Below are positions 1 through 8,580 of a stretch of DNA of 64,000 nucleotides, in pieces (position 1 is the stretch's first letter; each line of letters opens with the position of its first letter). The position numbers and the translations under genes were made by a program. This DNA is from Ruegeria lacuscaerulensis. Lineage in GTDB: Bacteria > Pseudomonadota > Alphaproteobacteria > Rhodobacterales > Rhodobacteraceae. The stretch covers positions 1 through 64,000 of the forward strand of contig NZ_WQDY01000014.1 in NCBI RefSeq assembly GCF_013033355.1, in the 5' to 3' direction. The notes beneath the pieces are model-generated. The model worked only from the letters and a program-made list of their open reading frames with translations. It did not search any database and was not told the DNA's origin.

Positions 1-71
1 CCGGCGACAAGATGGAGCTGGGGATCGAGGGACTGGGCGTGCAGCGGCAGGATGTAAAGGCCAGCGCATGA
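1..71 (+). CDS. 3' end of a fumarylacetoacetate-hydrolase-family protein (partial)
   Basis: Only the last 22 codons are visible, in the frame starting at base 3. The peptide contains ELGIEGLGVQRQ, which resembles the C-terminal strand of FAA-hydrolase-family enzymes. The stop TGA (69-71) overlaps the ATG of the next gene in an ATGA, so the two are translationally coupled. A FAH-family hydrolase beside L-fuconate dehydratase fits 2,4-diketo-3-deoxy-L-fuconate hydrolase of the non-phosphorylative L-fucose pathway. That is inferred from context, because the active site lies outside the window. Confidence 0.6.
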   Translation, partial: GDKMELGIEGLGVQRQDVKASA

Positions 72-1357
72 CCCGCATCACCGGCATCCGAACCGAAGAC
101 CTGCGCTTTCCGACCTCGGACAGTCTGGACGGATCGGATGCAATGAACCCCGATCCCGACTATTCCGCCGCGTATGTGGTGCTGGAAACGGATGGTGCGC
201 ATGAGGGCCACGGCCTCACGTTCACCATTGGGCGCGGCAATGAGATCTGCGTGACCGCGATCAAAGCGCTTGGCGCGTTGGTCAAGGGTTTGGAATTGGA
301 TTGGATCACCGAAGATATGGGCCGCTTCTGGCGTCATATCACCGGGGACAGTCAGCTGCGCTGGATCGGGCCGGACAAGGGTGCGATCCATCTGGCGACT
401 GGCGCAGTGGTGAATGCCGCGTGGGATTTGTGGGGGAAAGAGGCGGGGAAACCCGTCTGGCAATTGGTGGGCGACATGTCTCCTGAAGAGATCGTGCGCC
501 TGATCGACTTTCGCTATCTGACCGATGCGATCACCCCGGACGAAGCGCTGGACATGCTGCGCGCCGCCGCGCCGGGCAAAGACGACCGCATCGCCAAGCT
601 GAAAGCCGAAGGCTACCCGTGTTACACAACCTCGGCCGGGTGGCTGGGCTATCCCGACGACAAGCTGCGCCGCCTGTGTCAGGAGGCCAAGGATGCAGGC
701 TTTACCCACACCAAATTCAAGGTGGGCCGCGACCTGGACGATGACATCCGTCGTCTGACCATCGCCCGCAAGGTTCTGGGCGAAGACATGAACATCATGA
801 TCGACGCCAATCAGGTGTGGGAGGTGGATCAGGCCATCGACTGGGTCAAAGCCCTGTCCTTTGCGCGCCCGTACTTCATCGAAGAACCCACCAGCCCCGA
901 TGATGTATCTGGCCACAAGGCAATCCGCGAAGGGGTCGCGCCGGTCAAGGTGGCGACGGGCGAGATGTGCCAGAACCGCATCATCTTCAAACAGTTCATC
1001 AAGGAAGGCGCGATCGACATTGTTCAGATCGACAGCTGCCGGATGGGCGGGCTGAACGAGGTTCTGGCCGTCATGCTGATGGCCGCGAAATACAACTTGC
1101 CCGTCTGGCCCCATGCCGGGGGCGTGGGTCTGTGTGAATACGTCCAGCATATGTCCATGATCGATTACATCGCGATCTCGGGCGAGAAAGACAGCAAGCG
1201 GATCGAATATGTCGATCACCTGCACGAGCATTTCGTCGATCCCTGTGTGGTGAGGAACGGGGCCTATATGGCGCCGGAAAAGCCAGGGTTCTCGATCGAA
1301 ATAAAACCCGAAACCATCGAAGACTTCCGCTTTTCAGAGGAACTGGCGGCGGAATGA
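68..1357 (+). CDS. L-fuconate dehydratase (enolase superfamily)
   Basis: This 429-residue protein has the length and N-terminal signature (IRTEDLRFPTSDSLDGSDAM) of L-fuconate dehydratases of the mandelate racemase branch. These enzymes dehydrate L-fuconate to 2-keto-3-deoxy-L-fuconate in the cytoplasm. Visible catalytic elements are the KFK pair (Lys216, Lys218), the Mg ligands Asp246 (DANQ), Glu272 (EEP) and Glu299 (TGE), and His349 (WPHAGG). The start overlaps the preceding FAH-family stop, and the downstream genes encode a TRAP importer. The set probably takes up and degrades L-fucose-like sugar acids. The related substrates L-galactonate or D-arabinonate cannot be excluded. Confidence 0.85.
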   Translation: MTRITGIRTEDLRFPTSDSLDGSDAMNPDPDYSAAYVVLETDGAHEGHGLTFTIGRGNEICVTAIKALGALVKGLELDWITEDMGRFWRHITGDSQLRWIGPDKGAIHLATGAVVNAAWDLWGKEAGKPVWQLVGDMSPEEIVRLIDFRYLTDAITPDEALDMLRAAAPGKDDRIAKLKAEGYPCYTTSAGWLGYPDDKLRRLCQEAKDAGFTHTKFKVGRDLDDDIRRLTIARKVLGEDMNIMIDANQVWEVDQAIDWVKALSFARPYFIEEPTSPDDVSGHKAIREGVAPVKVATGEMCQNRIIFKQFIKEGAIDIVQIDSCRMGGLNEVLAVMLMAAKYNLPVWPHAGGVGLCEYVQHMSMIDYIAISGEKDSKRIEYVDHLHEHFVDPCVVRNGAYMAPEKPGFSIEIKPETIEDFRFSEELAAE

Positions 1358-1424
1358 AACAACCGCCTGACCGGGCTGAAGAAACCGGCGGGCATCTTAA
1401 ATCAACCTGGAGGAACTACCCTAA

Positions 1425-2399
1425 ATGTTTAACTTTGGAAAAACGGCCTTTGGGGCCGCCTGTATTTTTGCGCTTTGCGCAACGGCTGGCCTGGCACAAG
1501 AGACCCTGCGGTTTGGCCACGTCTATGAGGCTTCGACGCCTTATCACGCAGCAGCTGTACGTGCGGCCGAGCTGTTGGAAGAAAAGACCGACGGGCGCTA
1601 CAAGATGGAGGTCTTCCCGGCTTCGCAATTGGGCAAAGAGGCCGCGCTGAACGAGGCGCTGTCGCTGGGTACGGTTGACGCGATCTATACCGGCGTGGCT
1701 TTTCTGGGTCAGTCCTATGGCCCGATCAGCATCTCGGACTATCCGTTCACCATGCGGTCCTATGATCACTGGAAAGCTTATGTGAACTCGGATCTGTTCA
1801 ATGAAATGGCAGCAGAATACAAGAACATTTCGGGCAATACCGTCGCGGCAATGACCTATTACGGCGCGCGTCACGTGACCTCGAACAAGCCGATCCTGGC
1901 GCCCGCAGATATGGACGGGCTGAAAATCCGTACCCCGAACGCGCCTGCCTATCAGATGTTCCCCAAGGCCACCGGCGCAAACCCGACACCCATGGCCTTT
2001 GCCGAAGTTTATCTGGCCCTACAGCAAGGTGTTGTAGACGCACAGGAAAACCCGCTGCCCACCATCCAGTTCAAAAAGTTCTACGAGGTGCAGTCGAACA
2101 TCAACCTGACCGGACATATCACCAACTCGCTTGCGGTTGTGGTGTCACCTGTGACGCTGGGCAAGATGGGCGATGACGGGCAGGCGCTGCTTGACGCATT
2201 GGCCGAAGCGGCCTCGAGCACATCGGATGAAATTGTTCAGTCAGAGGCTGAACTGGCTGATTGGTTCCGTGAACAGGGTGTTACCGTGAACGAGGTGGAT
2301 CGCGCACCTTTCATGGCCGCCGTCGCGCCGCTGTTGACGGGCAATGACGTGCCTTGGGATGCTGAGACGTTCGAACGTCTTCAGGCAATCCAGGACTAA
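1425..2399 (+). CDS. dctP: TRAP transporter substrate-binding protein (DctP family)
   Basis: The 324-residue periplasmic protein starts with an export signal (about residues 1-24, ending CATAGLAQ). It continues with typical DctP sequence: LRFGHVYEASTPYH near the start, the central arginine region LKIRTPNAPAYQMFP, and VDAQENPLPTI. In this family the conserved arginine in 'KIRTP' binds the ligand carboxylate, so the ligand is expected to be an acid. The ATG at 1425 follows an AGGAGG-like sequence (GGAGGAAC). It heads a DctPQM set placed behind L-fuconate dehydratase, so uptake of an aldonate such as L-fuconate is a reasonable inference. Confidence 0.85.
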   Translation: MFNFGKTAFGAACIFALCATAGLAQETLRFGHVYEASTPYHAAAVRAAELLEEKTDGRYKMEVFPASQLGKEAALNEALSLGTVDAIYTGVAFLGQSYGPISISDYPFTMRSYDHWKAYVNSDLFNEMAAEYKNISGNTVAAMTYYGARHVTSNKPILAPADMDGLKIRTPNAPAYQMFPKATGANPTPMAFAEVYLALQQGVVDAQENPLPTIQFKKFYEVQSNINLTGHITNSLAVVVSPVTLGKMGDDGQALLDALAEAASSTSDEIVQSEAELADWFREQGVTVNEVDRAPFMAAVAPLLTGNDVPWDAETFERLQAIQD

Positions 2400-2409
2400 T
2401 CTAGACTGT

Positions 2410-2428
2410 GCCCGGCCTCGCGCCGGGC
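2410..2428 (+). promoter_or_regulatory. Intercistronic hairpin between dctP and dctQ
   Basis: GCCCGGC (2410-2416) pairs perfectly with GCCGGGC (2422-2428) around a 5-base loop. There is no following T-run. A GC-rich hairpin just after a binding-protein gene commonly protects its 3' end and gives excess binding protein over the membrane subunits. That role is inferred. Confidence 0.5.
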
Positions 2429-2456
2429 GCATTCTGACCGCACAAGGTGGCCCCGA

Positions 2457-2999
2457 ATGACCCAGACCGAAACCCCGCCCGAGATCGACTTTGACGCACT
2501 GGCCGCCGAAGACGACGCTCATTTCCAGAATTTCCGCATCACAATCGGAGACTACGGTTTACTGGCCCTGTTCGGGTTGCTGTTTGGCGTGGTCTTTTTG
2601 CAGTTTTTCACGCGCTATGTGCTGAACGATTCAGTCGCGTGGACGGAAGAGGCCGCGCGATATCTGCTGATCCTTCTGGGCTTTGCCGGGGCGATCCGGT
2701 GTCAGGTTGTCGGCAGCCACATCGTTTTGGAATTTGTCGACAAATACTATGGGTTCCGCCTGCGTTGGGTCCATATCTTTGCGCTGGCGGCAACCTTCGT
2801 TTTGTTTGCCGTGATCATGTGGTCCGCGTGGGAGCTGATCCAGAGGACATCGTTCCAGCAAATGGTCTCATTGCCTTTCCCGAAATACTACCTGCACGCA
2901 TGCGTCATGGCCTTGGCCGGGGCAAACCTGTGCGTCGTCGGTTGGCAGATTGTCACACGTTTGAAGCAGATTGCAAAAGGTGAAGACAAATGGGTCTGA
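2457..2999 (+). CDS. dctQ: TRAP transporter small permease subunit (DctQ family)
   Basis: This 180-residue membrane protein has a hydrophilic N-terminus of about 30 residues. Four hydrophobic segments follow, near residues 38-58, 73-90, 103-124 and 143-163. The sequence FTRYVLNDSVAWTEEAARYLLI is the hallmark DctQ region (F-x-R-Y-x-x-N...W-x-E-E). DctQ is the small membrane subunit that pairs with DctM. It overlaps the dctM start by 10 bases, indicating coupled translation. Confidence 0.88.
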   Translation: MTQTETPPEIDFDALAAEDDAHFQNFRITIGDYGLLALFGLLFGVVFLQFFTRYVLNDSVAWTEEAARYLLILLGFAGAIRCQVVGSHIVLEFVDKYYGFRLRWVHIFALAATFVLFAVIMWSAWELIQRTSFQQMVSLPFPKYYLHACVMALAGANLCVVGWQIVTRLKQIAKGEDKWV

Positions 3000-4270
3000 C
3001 TATTCTGTTCGTTTCGCTGTTCGGCCTGATGCTGCTGCGGGTGCCGATCGCTTTCTCGCTCGCGCTGTCCTCGTTTGCTTACATTCTGTATTCTGGCCTG
3101 CCACCGGTTCTGTTGATGCACAATATGGTCAACGGGATGGACAGTTTCCCGCTGCTTGCCATTCCATTCTTTATACTCGCGGGCGCATTGATGAACTCGG
3201 CCGGGATCACCGCGCGGATCTTCGGATTTGCGCGCGCCATCGTCGGCTGGATGCATGGCGGTCTGGGTCACGTGAATGTGGGCGCCAGCATCATCTTTGC
3301 GGGCATGTCCGGCGCTGCCGTGGCCGACGCTGGCGGACTGGGTGCGATCGAGATCAAGGCCATGCGTGAGGCAGGCTATGATGATGATTTCAGCGTCGGG
3401 GTCACTGCCGCTTCGTCGACTATCGGGCCGATCATCCCGCCGTCCTTGCCGCTGGTGATCTTTGGCGTCATGGCGTCGGTGTCGATTGGCAAGCTGTTTG
3501 TGGCCGGGATTGTTCCGGGGTTGTTGATGGCAGCGGCGCTGTCGGCGATGATCTGGTGGATGTCACGCACACGCAACTACCCGCGTGATGTCAGCTTTAG
3601 CCCCTCGGTCATCGTCACCCGGTTTCGGGCCGCGTTCCTGCCGCTGATGACACCGGTCATCATCGTGGGCGGCATCGTCTCGGGGGCGTTCACTCCGACA
3701 GAGGCCGCTATCGGGGCTGCCGCCTATGCGCTGTTTCTGGGCACCATCGTCTATCGCACCCTGACTCCGCGCAAGCTGGCGGTGATCTCGCTGGAAACCA
3801 TTGAGACGACGGCTGCGATCATGATGATCGTTGGCGCGGCCTCGGTGTTCGCATGGATCCTGACCGCCAATCAGGTCGCCACGCATTTCGCAGAATTTGT
3901 GCTGTCATTTACCGACAGCAAGGCCGTTGTGCTGCTGTTGATCATGGCGGTTGTGCTGGTCGTGGGCCTGTTCATGGAGACCATCGCGGCGATTTCGATC
4001 CTCGTGCCGGTGCTGATGCCGGTGGCGGCGCAGTTCGGGATTGATCCGGTGCATCTGGGCATCATCGTAATCTTGAACCTGATGCTGGGTCTGCTGACCC
4101 CGCCGGTGGGCATGGTGTTGTTCGTGCTGTCGCGCGTCTCGAAGGTGCCATTCGAACAATGCGTCCGCGCCACGTTACCGTTTCTGGTGCCGTTGTTGGC
4201 GGTCTTGCTGTTACTGACCTTCGTACCTTCGCTGGTTCTGTGGTTACCGAACCTATTGTACGGCTCGTAA
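2990..4270 (+). CDS. dctM: TRAP transporter large permease subunit (DctM family)
   Basis: The 426-residue polytopic membrane protein has about a dozen hydrophobic segments. It carries DctM signatures such as RVPIAFSLALSS near the start, GMSGAAVADAGGLGAIEIKAM, IIPPSLPLVIFGVMA and a C-terminal LGLLTPPVGMVLFVLS. It forms the sodium-driven transport channel of the TRAP system with DctQ. The ATG at 2990 lies inside the end of dctQ, after AAAGGTG. It is the last gene of the operon, and transcription then meets the convergent helicase gene. Confidence 0.9.
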   Translation: MGLTILFVSLFGLMLLRVPIAFSLALSSFAYILYSGLPPVLLMHNMVNGMDSFPLLAIPFFILAGALMNSAGITARIFGFARAIVGWMHGGLGHVNVGASIIFAGMSGAAVADAGGLGAIEIKAMREAGYDDDFSVGVTAASSTIGPIIPPSLPLVIFGVMASVSIGKLFVAGIVPGLLMAAALSAMIWWMSRTRNYPRDVSFSPSVIVTRFRAAFLPLMTPVIIVGGIVSGAFTPTEAAIGAAAYALFLGTIVYRTLTPRKLAVISLETIETTAAIMMIVGAASVFAWILTANQVATHFAEFVLSFTDSKAVVLLLIMAVVLVVGLFMETIAAISILVPVLMPVAAQFGIDPVHLGIIVILNLMLGLLTPPVGMVLFVLSRVSKVPFEQCVRATLPFLVPLLAVLLLLTFVPSLVLWLPNLLYGS

Positions 4271-4298
4271 GGAGCGTTCAGGCGTTTAGTCAAGTTTT

Positions 4299-4322
4299 GA
4301 GCCGGTCATTGATTGCCGGCTC
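4299..4322. terminator. Hairpin between convergent dctM and helicase genes
   Basis: GAGCCGG (4299-4305) pairs with CCGGCTC (4316-4322) around a 10-base loop. Neither strand has a strong T-run afterwards, so terminator function is plausible from position only. The same stem core recurs at 8501-8524. Confidence 0.4.
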
Positions 4323-4327
4323 GAACT

Positions 4328-6220
4328 TTACTTGGACCGCCTTGGCATCGCATTGCCGCCTTTTGCCGCTGCAGCGCGCGCGCGATTTTTCTTGCTGCTC
4401 GGTTTGCCCTTTGGTGGCGGCGGGCCTTTTGGGCGACGCGGAGGTTTGGCCGCCTGATCGCCAGCCTTGCCAGAGTTGCGCTTGGGTTTAGCGTCGGTTT
4501 TCGGCGTGTCAGGGGACTTTCGCTCGGGCTTCTTCCACGCCTTGGCTGGTTTAGGCTCGACACTGCGCGGGGGCTTTTTGCCGGTTTTGGCAAATTCCTT
4601 CTTGCTCTTTTCGCCTCGCTTGAAGCTGGGTTTGCCTGCTGCGTGGAAATCGGGGGCGGCGTCCAGTTGAACGATTGCCTTTGTACTCTCAATCGTCATC
4701 TCGGGACCGATGGCCTCCAGAAAACCCGCAACGCTGCTTTCGCGGATTTCGATATATGTCTCGGTTTCAGCGATGCGGATCGCTCCGACGTCCGATTTGG
4801 TAATGTTGCCCGCTTTGCAGATCATCGGCAGCAGGTATCTTGGAGACGCGTTTTCGTTGCGTCCTTCGGACACTGCAAACCAGACGCTCGGGCCGAACGG
4901 AGCACTTGGTTTGGGTCCAGGTTCTTTGACTTCGTTTAGTTCCTCGGGCGCAGAATGTTGTCGCGCGTATTGACGGACATAAGCCGCGGCAAGTTGTTCT
5001 GGTGAGAACTTCGACAGCAATTCATCCACGGAGTTACGTTCAGAGTCGGAGATGTCCAATTGCCAGTCATCTGAGTTGAACATTCTCTGCAGGTCTTGTG
5101 CATTCACCTCTTCGGCGGAGGGTGCGGCGCCCCATTCAGCCGTCAGCTTGGCGAATTTGAGCAGACGCTGAGCCTTTTTGAATGAAGCCGGGGGCACGAT
5201 CAGTGCGCTGACGCCTTTGCGGCCCGCACGCCCGGTCCGGCCAGAGCGATGCAATAGGGTTTCATGACTGTTTGGCAGTTCAGCATGGATCACCAGATCC
5301 AAGTTCGGCAGATCAATCCCGCGCGCGGCAACATCTGTGGCGACACAAACACGGGCGCGTCCGTCCCGCATGGCTTGCAGGGCATTGGACCGCTCACTCT
5401 GTGTCAACTCGCCTGACAGCGCGACTACGGGGAATCCGCGGTTCGACAATCTGGCGGTCAGACGGCTGACCATGGCACGCGTGTTGCAAAAGACGATCGC
5501 GTTGGGGGCTTCGTGATACCGCAGCACGTTAATGATGGCGTTTTCGCCGTCGCGTGGGGCGACGCTCATGGCTTTGTATTCGATATCGGCGTGTTGTGTA
5601 CGCTCGCTGACGGTGCTGACACGCTGAGCGTCTTGTTGGTATCGTGTTGCCATGCTAACGATGGCGCGCGGCACGGTCGCGGAGAACAAAAGGGTCTGAC
5701 GGTCGATTGGGGTTTGCTCGAGAATGAACTCCAGATCTTCACGGAACCCGAGGTCCAGCATCTCGTCGGCTTCGTCCAGAACTACGGCGCGAACGTTCGT
5801 TAGATCTATCGAGCCGCGCATGATGTGGTCCCGCAAGCGCCCCGGTGTCGCCACAACGATATGCGCGCCTCGAGACAGGGCCCGGCGTTCATCCCGCATA
5901 TCCATGCCGCCAACGCAGGATGTGATGTAGGCACCGGCATCTGCGTAAAGCCACCCCAGCTCTCGCTTAACCTGCATTGCAAGTTCTCGGGTCGGTGCGA
6001 TGACCAATGCCAGGGGCGTATCCGCTGTGTCAAACGCCTGTGCATCGCCCAGAATGGTTGGGGCAATCGCCAAACCGAATCCGATGGTTTTACCTGATCC
6101 GGTCTGTGCCGATACCAACATATCCCGCATCTGCAGTTCGGGCGCGGTGACGGCCTGTTGGACGGGGGTCAGAGTGTCGTATCCCTTGCGCTTCAGCGCA
6201 GTTTCGAGCGTTTGTTTCAT
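4328..6220 (-). CDS. DEAD-box ATP-dependent RNA helicase with DbpA-type RNA-binding domain
   Basis: The 630-residue protein unwinds RNA with ATP and belongs to the CsdA/DeaD-DbpA group that acts in ribosome assembly and cold adaptation. Helicase motifs are clear: TPVQQAV (Q motif region), AQTGSGKT (residues 38-45), PTREL, VLDEADEML, FSAT, and HRSGRTGRAG (motif VI). A DbpA-type RNA-binding domain follows at about residues 470-545 (LPMICKAGNITKSDVGAIRI). The last 85 residues are lysine, arginine and proline rich and probably add non-specific RNA binding. The start ATG has AGGAAAG upstream. It is monocistronic, between convergent dctM and the TetR gene. Confidence 0.9.
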   Translation of the reverse strand: MKQTLETALKRKGYDTLTPVQQAVTAPELQMRDMLVSAQTGSGKTIGFGLAIAPTILGDAQAFDTADTPLALVIAPTRELAMQVKRELGWLYADAGAYITSCVGGMDMRDERRALSRGAHIVVATPGRLRDHIMRGSIDLTNVRAVVLDEADEMLDLGFREDLEFILEQTPIDRQTLLFSATVPRAIVSMATRYQQDAQRVSTVSERTQHADIEYKAMSVAPRDGENAIINVLRYHEAPNAIVFCNTRAMVSRLTARLSNRGFPVVALSGELTQSERSNALQAMRDGRARVCVATDVAARGIDLPNLDLVIHAELPNSHETLLHRSGRTGRAGRKGVSALIVPPASFKKAQRLLKFAKLTAEWGAAPSAEEVNAQDLQRMFNSDDWQLDISDSERNSVDELLSKFSPEQLAAAYVRQYARQHSAPEELNEVKEPGPKPSAPFGPSVWFAVSEGRNENASPRYLLPMICKAGNITKSDVGAIRIAETETYIEIRESSVAGFLEAIGPEMTIESTKAIVQLDAAPDFHAAGKPSFKRGEKSKKEFAKTGKKPPRSVEPKPAKAWKKPERKSPDTPKTDAKPKRNSGKAGDQAAKPPRRPKGPPPPKGKPSSKKNRARAAAAKGGNAMPRRSK

Positions 6221-6493
6221 GGTTCAGCTTTCCTGGGTGATGCTGTCACCCTCAGAGCGTCCAACACACGGATCATAATCGAAGCGCTGCTCATACCGAC
6301 AGAAGCTGAGGATGTATAGAGCGGAAAATGTGCGGCCCGACCGCTTGCGAACCTCGGAGCCTGTTTGCGCAACAGGTGGGTTTTCGCAGTCACAGAAGGT
6401 TGGTTACCCTTCAAAGTGATTGGCAAGAACCTGTTTCTTCAAGGCCGCACTGCAAAAGATTTAAGGCCGAAAGCGACTGGTCAAAAGCGGTTC
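6221..6493. other. Intergenic region upstream of the helicase
   Basis: This 273-base stretch lies between the end of the TetR gene and the helicase start and would hold the helicase promoter and a long leader, as is common for cold-shock helicases. A small frame (6217-6426, minus strand, TTG start) ends in an ATGA overlap with the helicase, but I found no support for it as a gene. Confidence 0.3.
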
Positions 6494-7147
6494 TCAATTC
6501 CCCTGTGCGTCAGCTCGGACCAATCTTAAAACAGTTTCAATGTTGAAGGCCAAACGTTCGTCCAGCGCCTTTTCTTCCATAAGATCGCGCCCGAACAGAA
6601 ACGAGCCCGTATGCCGGTTTGTCAGGTAATAATAGCCGATCGCGGCGATCGTGATATTCAACTGAGCAGCGTCGATGCCGCTTCTGAATTCACCTGTAGC
6701 CTGTCCCTTGACCAGGATTTCGTCCACCATTCCAACCAGACCGCGCATAGTTTCTGGCAAGTTATCAAGCGACTTTATGTGTCGCGCGCCATGCAGGTTT
6801 TCGCTGTTAACCAGTGTAATAAATTCAGGATTATCAAGATAATACTGCCAAGTGAACCGCACCAGGGTTTCCAGTGCATCAGTCGGGGACAAATCTTCGA
6901 GGTTCAATTCCCGCTCGGCCTTGCGGATATCCAGATAGGCTTCCTCCAGTACGGTTCGAAACAGGTCTTCCTTACTGCCAAAGTAGTGGTACAGCATGCG
7001 TTTGTTGGCTTCGGCCAGTTCAGCGATTTCATCAACGCGTGCGCCACCCAGACCCCGTTTGGCAAACTCACTCTTTGCGGCCATCAGGATTCTGGACTTG
7101 GTCGCCTCGGCGTCTCTTTTCTTTTTTGTTTTCGGTATTTCGGCCAC
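6494..7147 (-). CDS. TetR/AcrR-family transcriptional regulator, probable repressor of the adjacent catabolic regulon
   Basis: A 217-residue protein if read from the GTG at 7147, which has AGAAGGG seven bases upstream. The open frame extends further upstream but lacks an RBS and family similarity there. The TetR DNA-binding domain is at about residues 10-60 (KSRILMAAKSEFAKRGL, then DEIAELAEANKRMLYHYFGSKEDLF). The remainder is the ligand-binding and dimer domain. It is divergent from the ABC importer operon, with an inverted-repeat operator between them. The same repeat occurs four more times at island promoters, so this protein is the natural candidate to bind them and to repress its own gene. 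TetR proteins in catabolic loci often sense CoA esters or free acids. The ligand here is unknown. Confidence 0.85.
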   Translation of the reverse strand: MAEIPKTKKKRDAEATKSRILMAAKSEFAKRGLGGARVDEIAELAEANKRMLYHYFGSKEDLFRTVLEEAYLDIRKAERELNLEDLSPTDALETLVRFTWQYYLDNPEFITLVNSENLHGARHIKSLDNLPETMRGLVGMVDEILVKGQATGEFRSGIDAAQLNITIAAIGYYYLTNRHTGSFLFGRDLMEEKALDERLAFNIETVLRLVRADAQGN

Positions 7148-7255
7148 GGCTAAACCCTTCTGATGAACCTTTCTATTACTCTGATGAGCCGCAGAGGTGT
7201 AGCCACATCTGTTTTGAATGAACGATTGCCCCCTGTTTTCCATCATTCTTAACGC

Positions 7256-7296
7256 TTGACACATCATTTCGTAAAGAAGTAACTAGTTAGTGCATT
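7256..7296 (+). promoter_or_regulatory. Promoter and TetR-type operator (site 1) of the ABC importer operon
   Basis: A perfect -35 box TTGACA lies at 7256-7261. The expected -10 region falls inside the operator AAGTAACT-AGTT-AGTGCATT (7277-7296). The left half-site is identical to site 2 and the right half is degenerate (5 of 8). An operator overlying the -10 fits repression. It sits between the divergent TetR gene and the importer operon, so it could control both. Confidence 0.6.
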
Positions 7297-7385
7297 AAAG
7301 GCGTGCATAGCCGCGATCAATGCCGCGCGTCCGAACCGGGTCATCAATCGCGGACCCAAGGTGCAGATCGTAATGGGAGGAAAAT

Positions 7386-8492
7386 ATGTCGTTCATCAAA
7401 AACTATATCGCGCAGGAGACGATAACCCGTCGCAACCTGTTGCTGGCATCAGCGTATGGTGTTGGCGGTGCAGCAATCTCTAGCATGTTGGGTGGAATGG
7501 CGCGTGCTGCCATCACGGACCCAACTGTTGCTTGGTCTTATCGCAATCGCACGAACCCATATTGGAATGAGATCGTGTCCGGCGGCGAGGCTTTTGTTGA
7601 AAGTCTGGGTAAACCTAAGGATTTCCTGACGCATCTGATCAACGAAGGCTCATCTGAGAAATCGCTGGCGGATGTAAAAGCGCTTTTGTCCAAGACAAAC
7701 GGCGAACTCGCGTTGGCCATTGACACCAACGATGCTCCGAATGCGCGTCCGGTTGTGGAATCCTGTGTCGAAGCAGGGGCCTATGTTTCGACCCTGTGGA
7801 ACAAGACCGACGACCTGCACCCCTGGGATTTCGGCGACAACTATGTCAGCCACATGAGCTGGTCCGACGAAGGCCCGGCCGAGCAAACCGCGCGCATTCT
7901 ATTGGATGCCATGGGCGGTTCCGGTGGCGTTGTTCATCTGGGCGGTATCGCCTCGAATAACCCAGCGATCGAGCGGCTGGCCGGTCTGAAGAACGCGTTG
8001 AAAGACTACCCGAATGCCGAGTTGCTGGCGGCAGAGCCCGCCGACTGGGATACGCAGAAAGCCAATCAGGTCATGAGCGCGTTCCTCACTCGGTATGGGG
8101 ATGACATCAAGGGTGTTCACTGCGCCAATGACACCATTGCTTACGGCGTGCTCGAGGCCCTGCGCGCGGAAGGCATCGAAGATATGCCCATCGTATCCTA
8201 TGATGGTAACCCGCAGGCGGTTGAGCTGGTGGGCGAGGGCAAGATCCTGGCCACCGTCTTCACCAACCCGCACTGGGGTGGCGGTATCACGGCGGCATTG
8301 GCGTATTACGCGGCCACGGGTCACTTCAAGCCCTCTGACGAACCAAACGAACACCGCGAATTCTATGGCCCGACCATCATGGTCCGCCCAGAAGACGCCC
8401 AAGCGTTCAAGGCCGAGTATCTGGACAGTGTCCCGACCTATGACTGGAAAGATTTCTGGTCCACGTCGAACGGCCAAATTCAATACAAATAA
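7386..8492 (+). CDS. Sugar ABC transporter periplasmic substrate-binding protein (RbsB-like)
   Basis: The 368-residue protein has a twin-arginine-like leader (TRRNLLLAS at residues 14-22, then a hydrophobic stretch ending GGMARA), so export by Tat is possible. The mature part follows the periplasmic-binding-protein fold of the ribose/LacI class, with VHCANDTIAYGVLEALRAEG and PIVSYDGNPQAVELVGEGK in the C-lobe. It delivers the substrate to the permeases encoded next. GGGAGG precedes the ATG. The ligand is unknown: the preserved fold suggests a sugar, polyol or cyclitol. Confidence 0.85.
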   Translation: MSFIKNYIAQETITRRNLLLASAYGVGGAAISSMLGGMARAAITDPTVAWSYRNRTNPYWNEIVSGGEAFVESLGKPKDFLTHLINEGSSEKSLADVKALLSKTNGELALAIDTNDAPNARPVVESCVEAGAYVSTLWNKTDDLHPWDFGDNYVSHMSWSDEGPAEQTARILLDAMGGSGGVVHLGGIASNNPAIERLAGLKNALKDYPNAELLAAEPADWDTQKANQVMSAFLTRYGDDIKGVHCANDTIAYGVLEALRAEGIEDMPIVSYDGNPQAVELVGEGKILATVFTNPHWGGGITAALAYYAATGHFKPSDEPNEHREFYGPTIMVRPEDAQAFKAEYLDSVPTYDWKDFWSTSNGQIQYK

Positions 8493-8500
8493 TGTGATTG

Positions 8501-8524
8501 CGAGCCGGTCTCAGAGCCGGCTCG
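8501..8524 (+). promoter_or_regulatory. Intercistronic hairpin after the binding-protein gene
   Basis: CGAGCCGG (8501-8508) pairs perfectly with CCGGCTCG (8517-8524) around the 8-base loop TCTCAGAG, with no T-run. It starts 9 bases after the stop codon. It probably acts as a 3' stabiliser or partial attenuator that keeps binding-protein mRNA above permease mRNA. Confidence 0.55.
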
Positions 8525-8580
8525 TACATTCGGGTCCGACTTGATCGACCACCACCAGTTCACTCAGTGGGAGGAAGCAC

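Noticed and set aside
6217-6426. Small upstream open frame ending in an ATGA overlap with the helicase start
   Set aside because: It needs a TTG start without a convincing RBS and has no recognisable sequence. The overlap may be chance.
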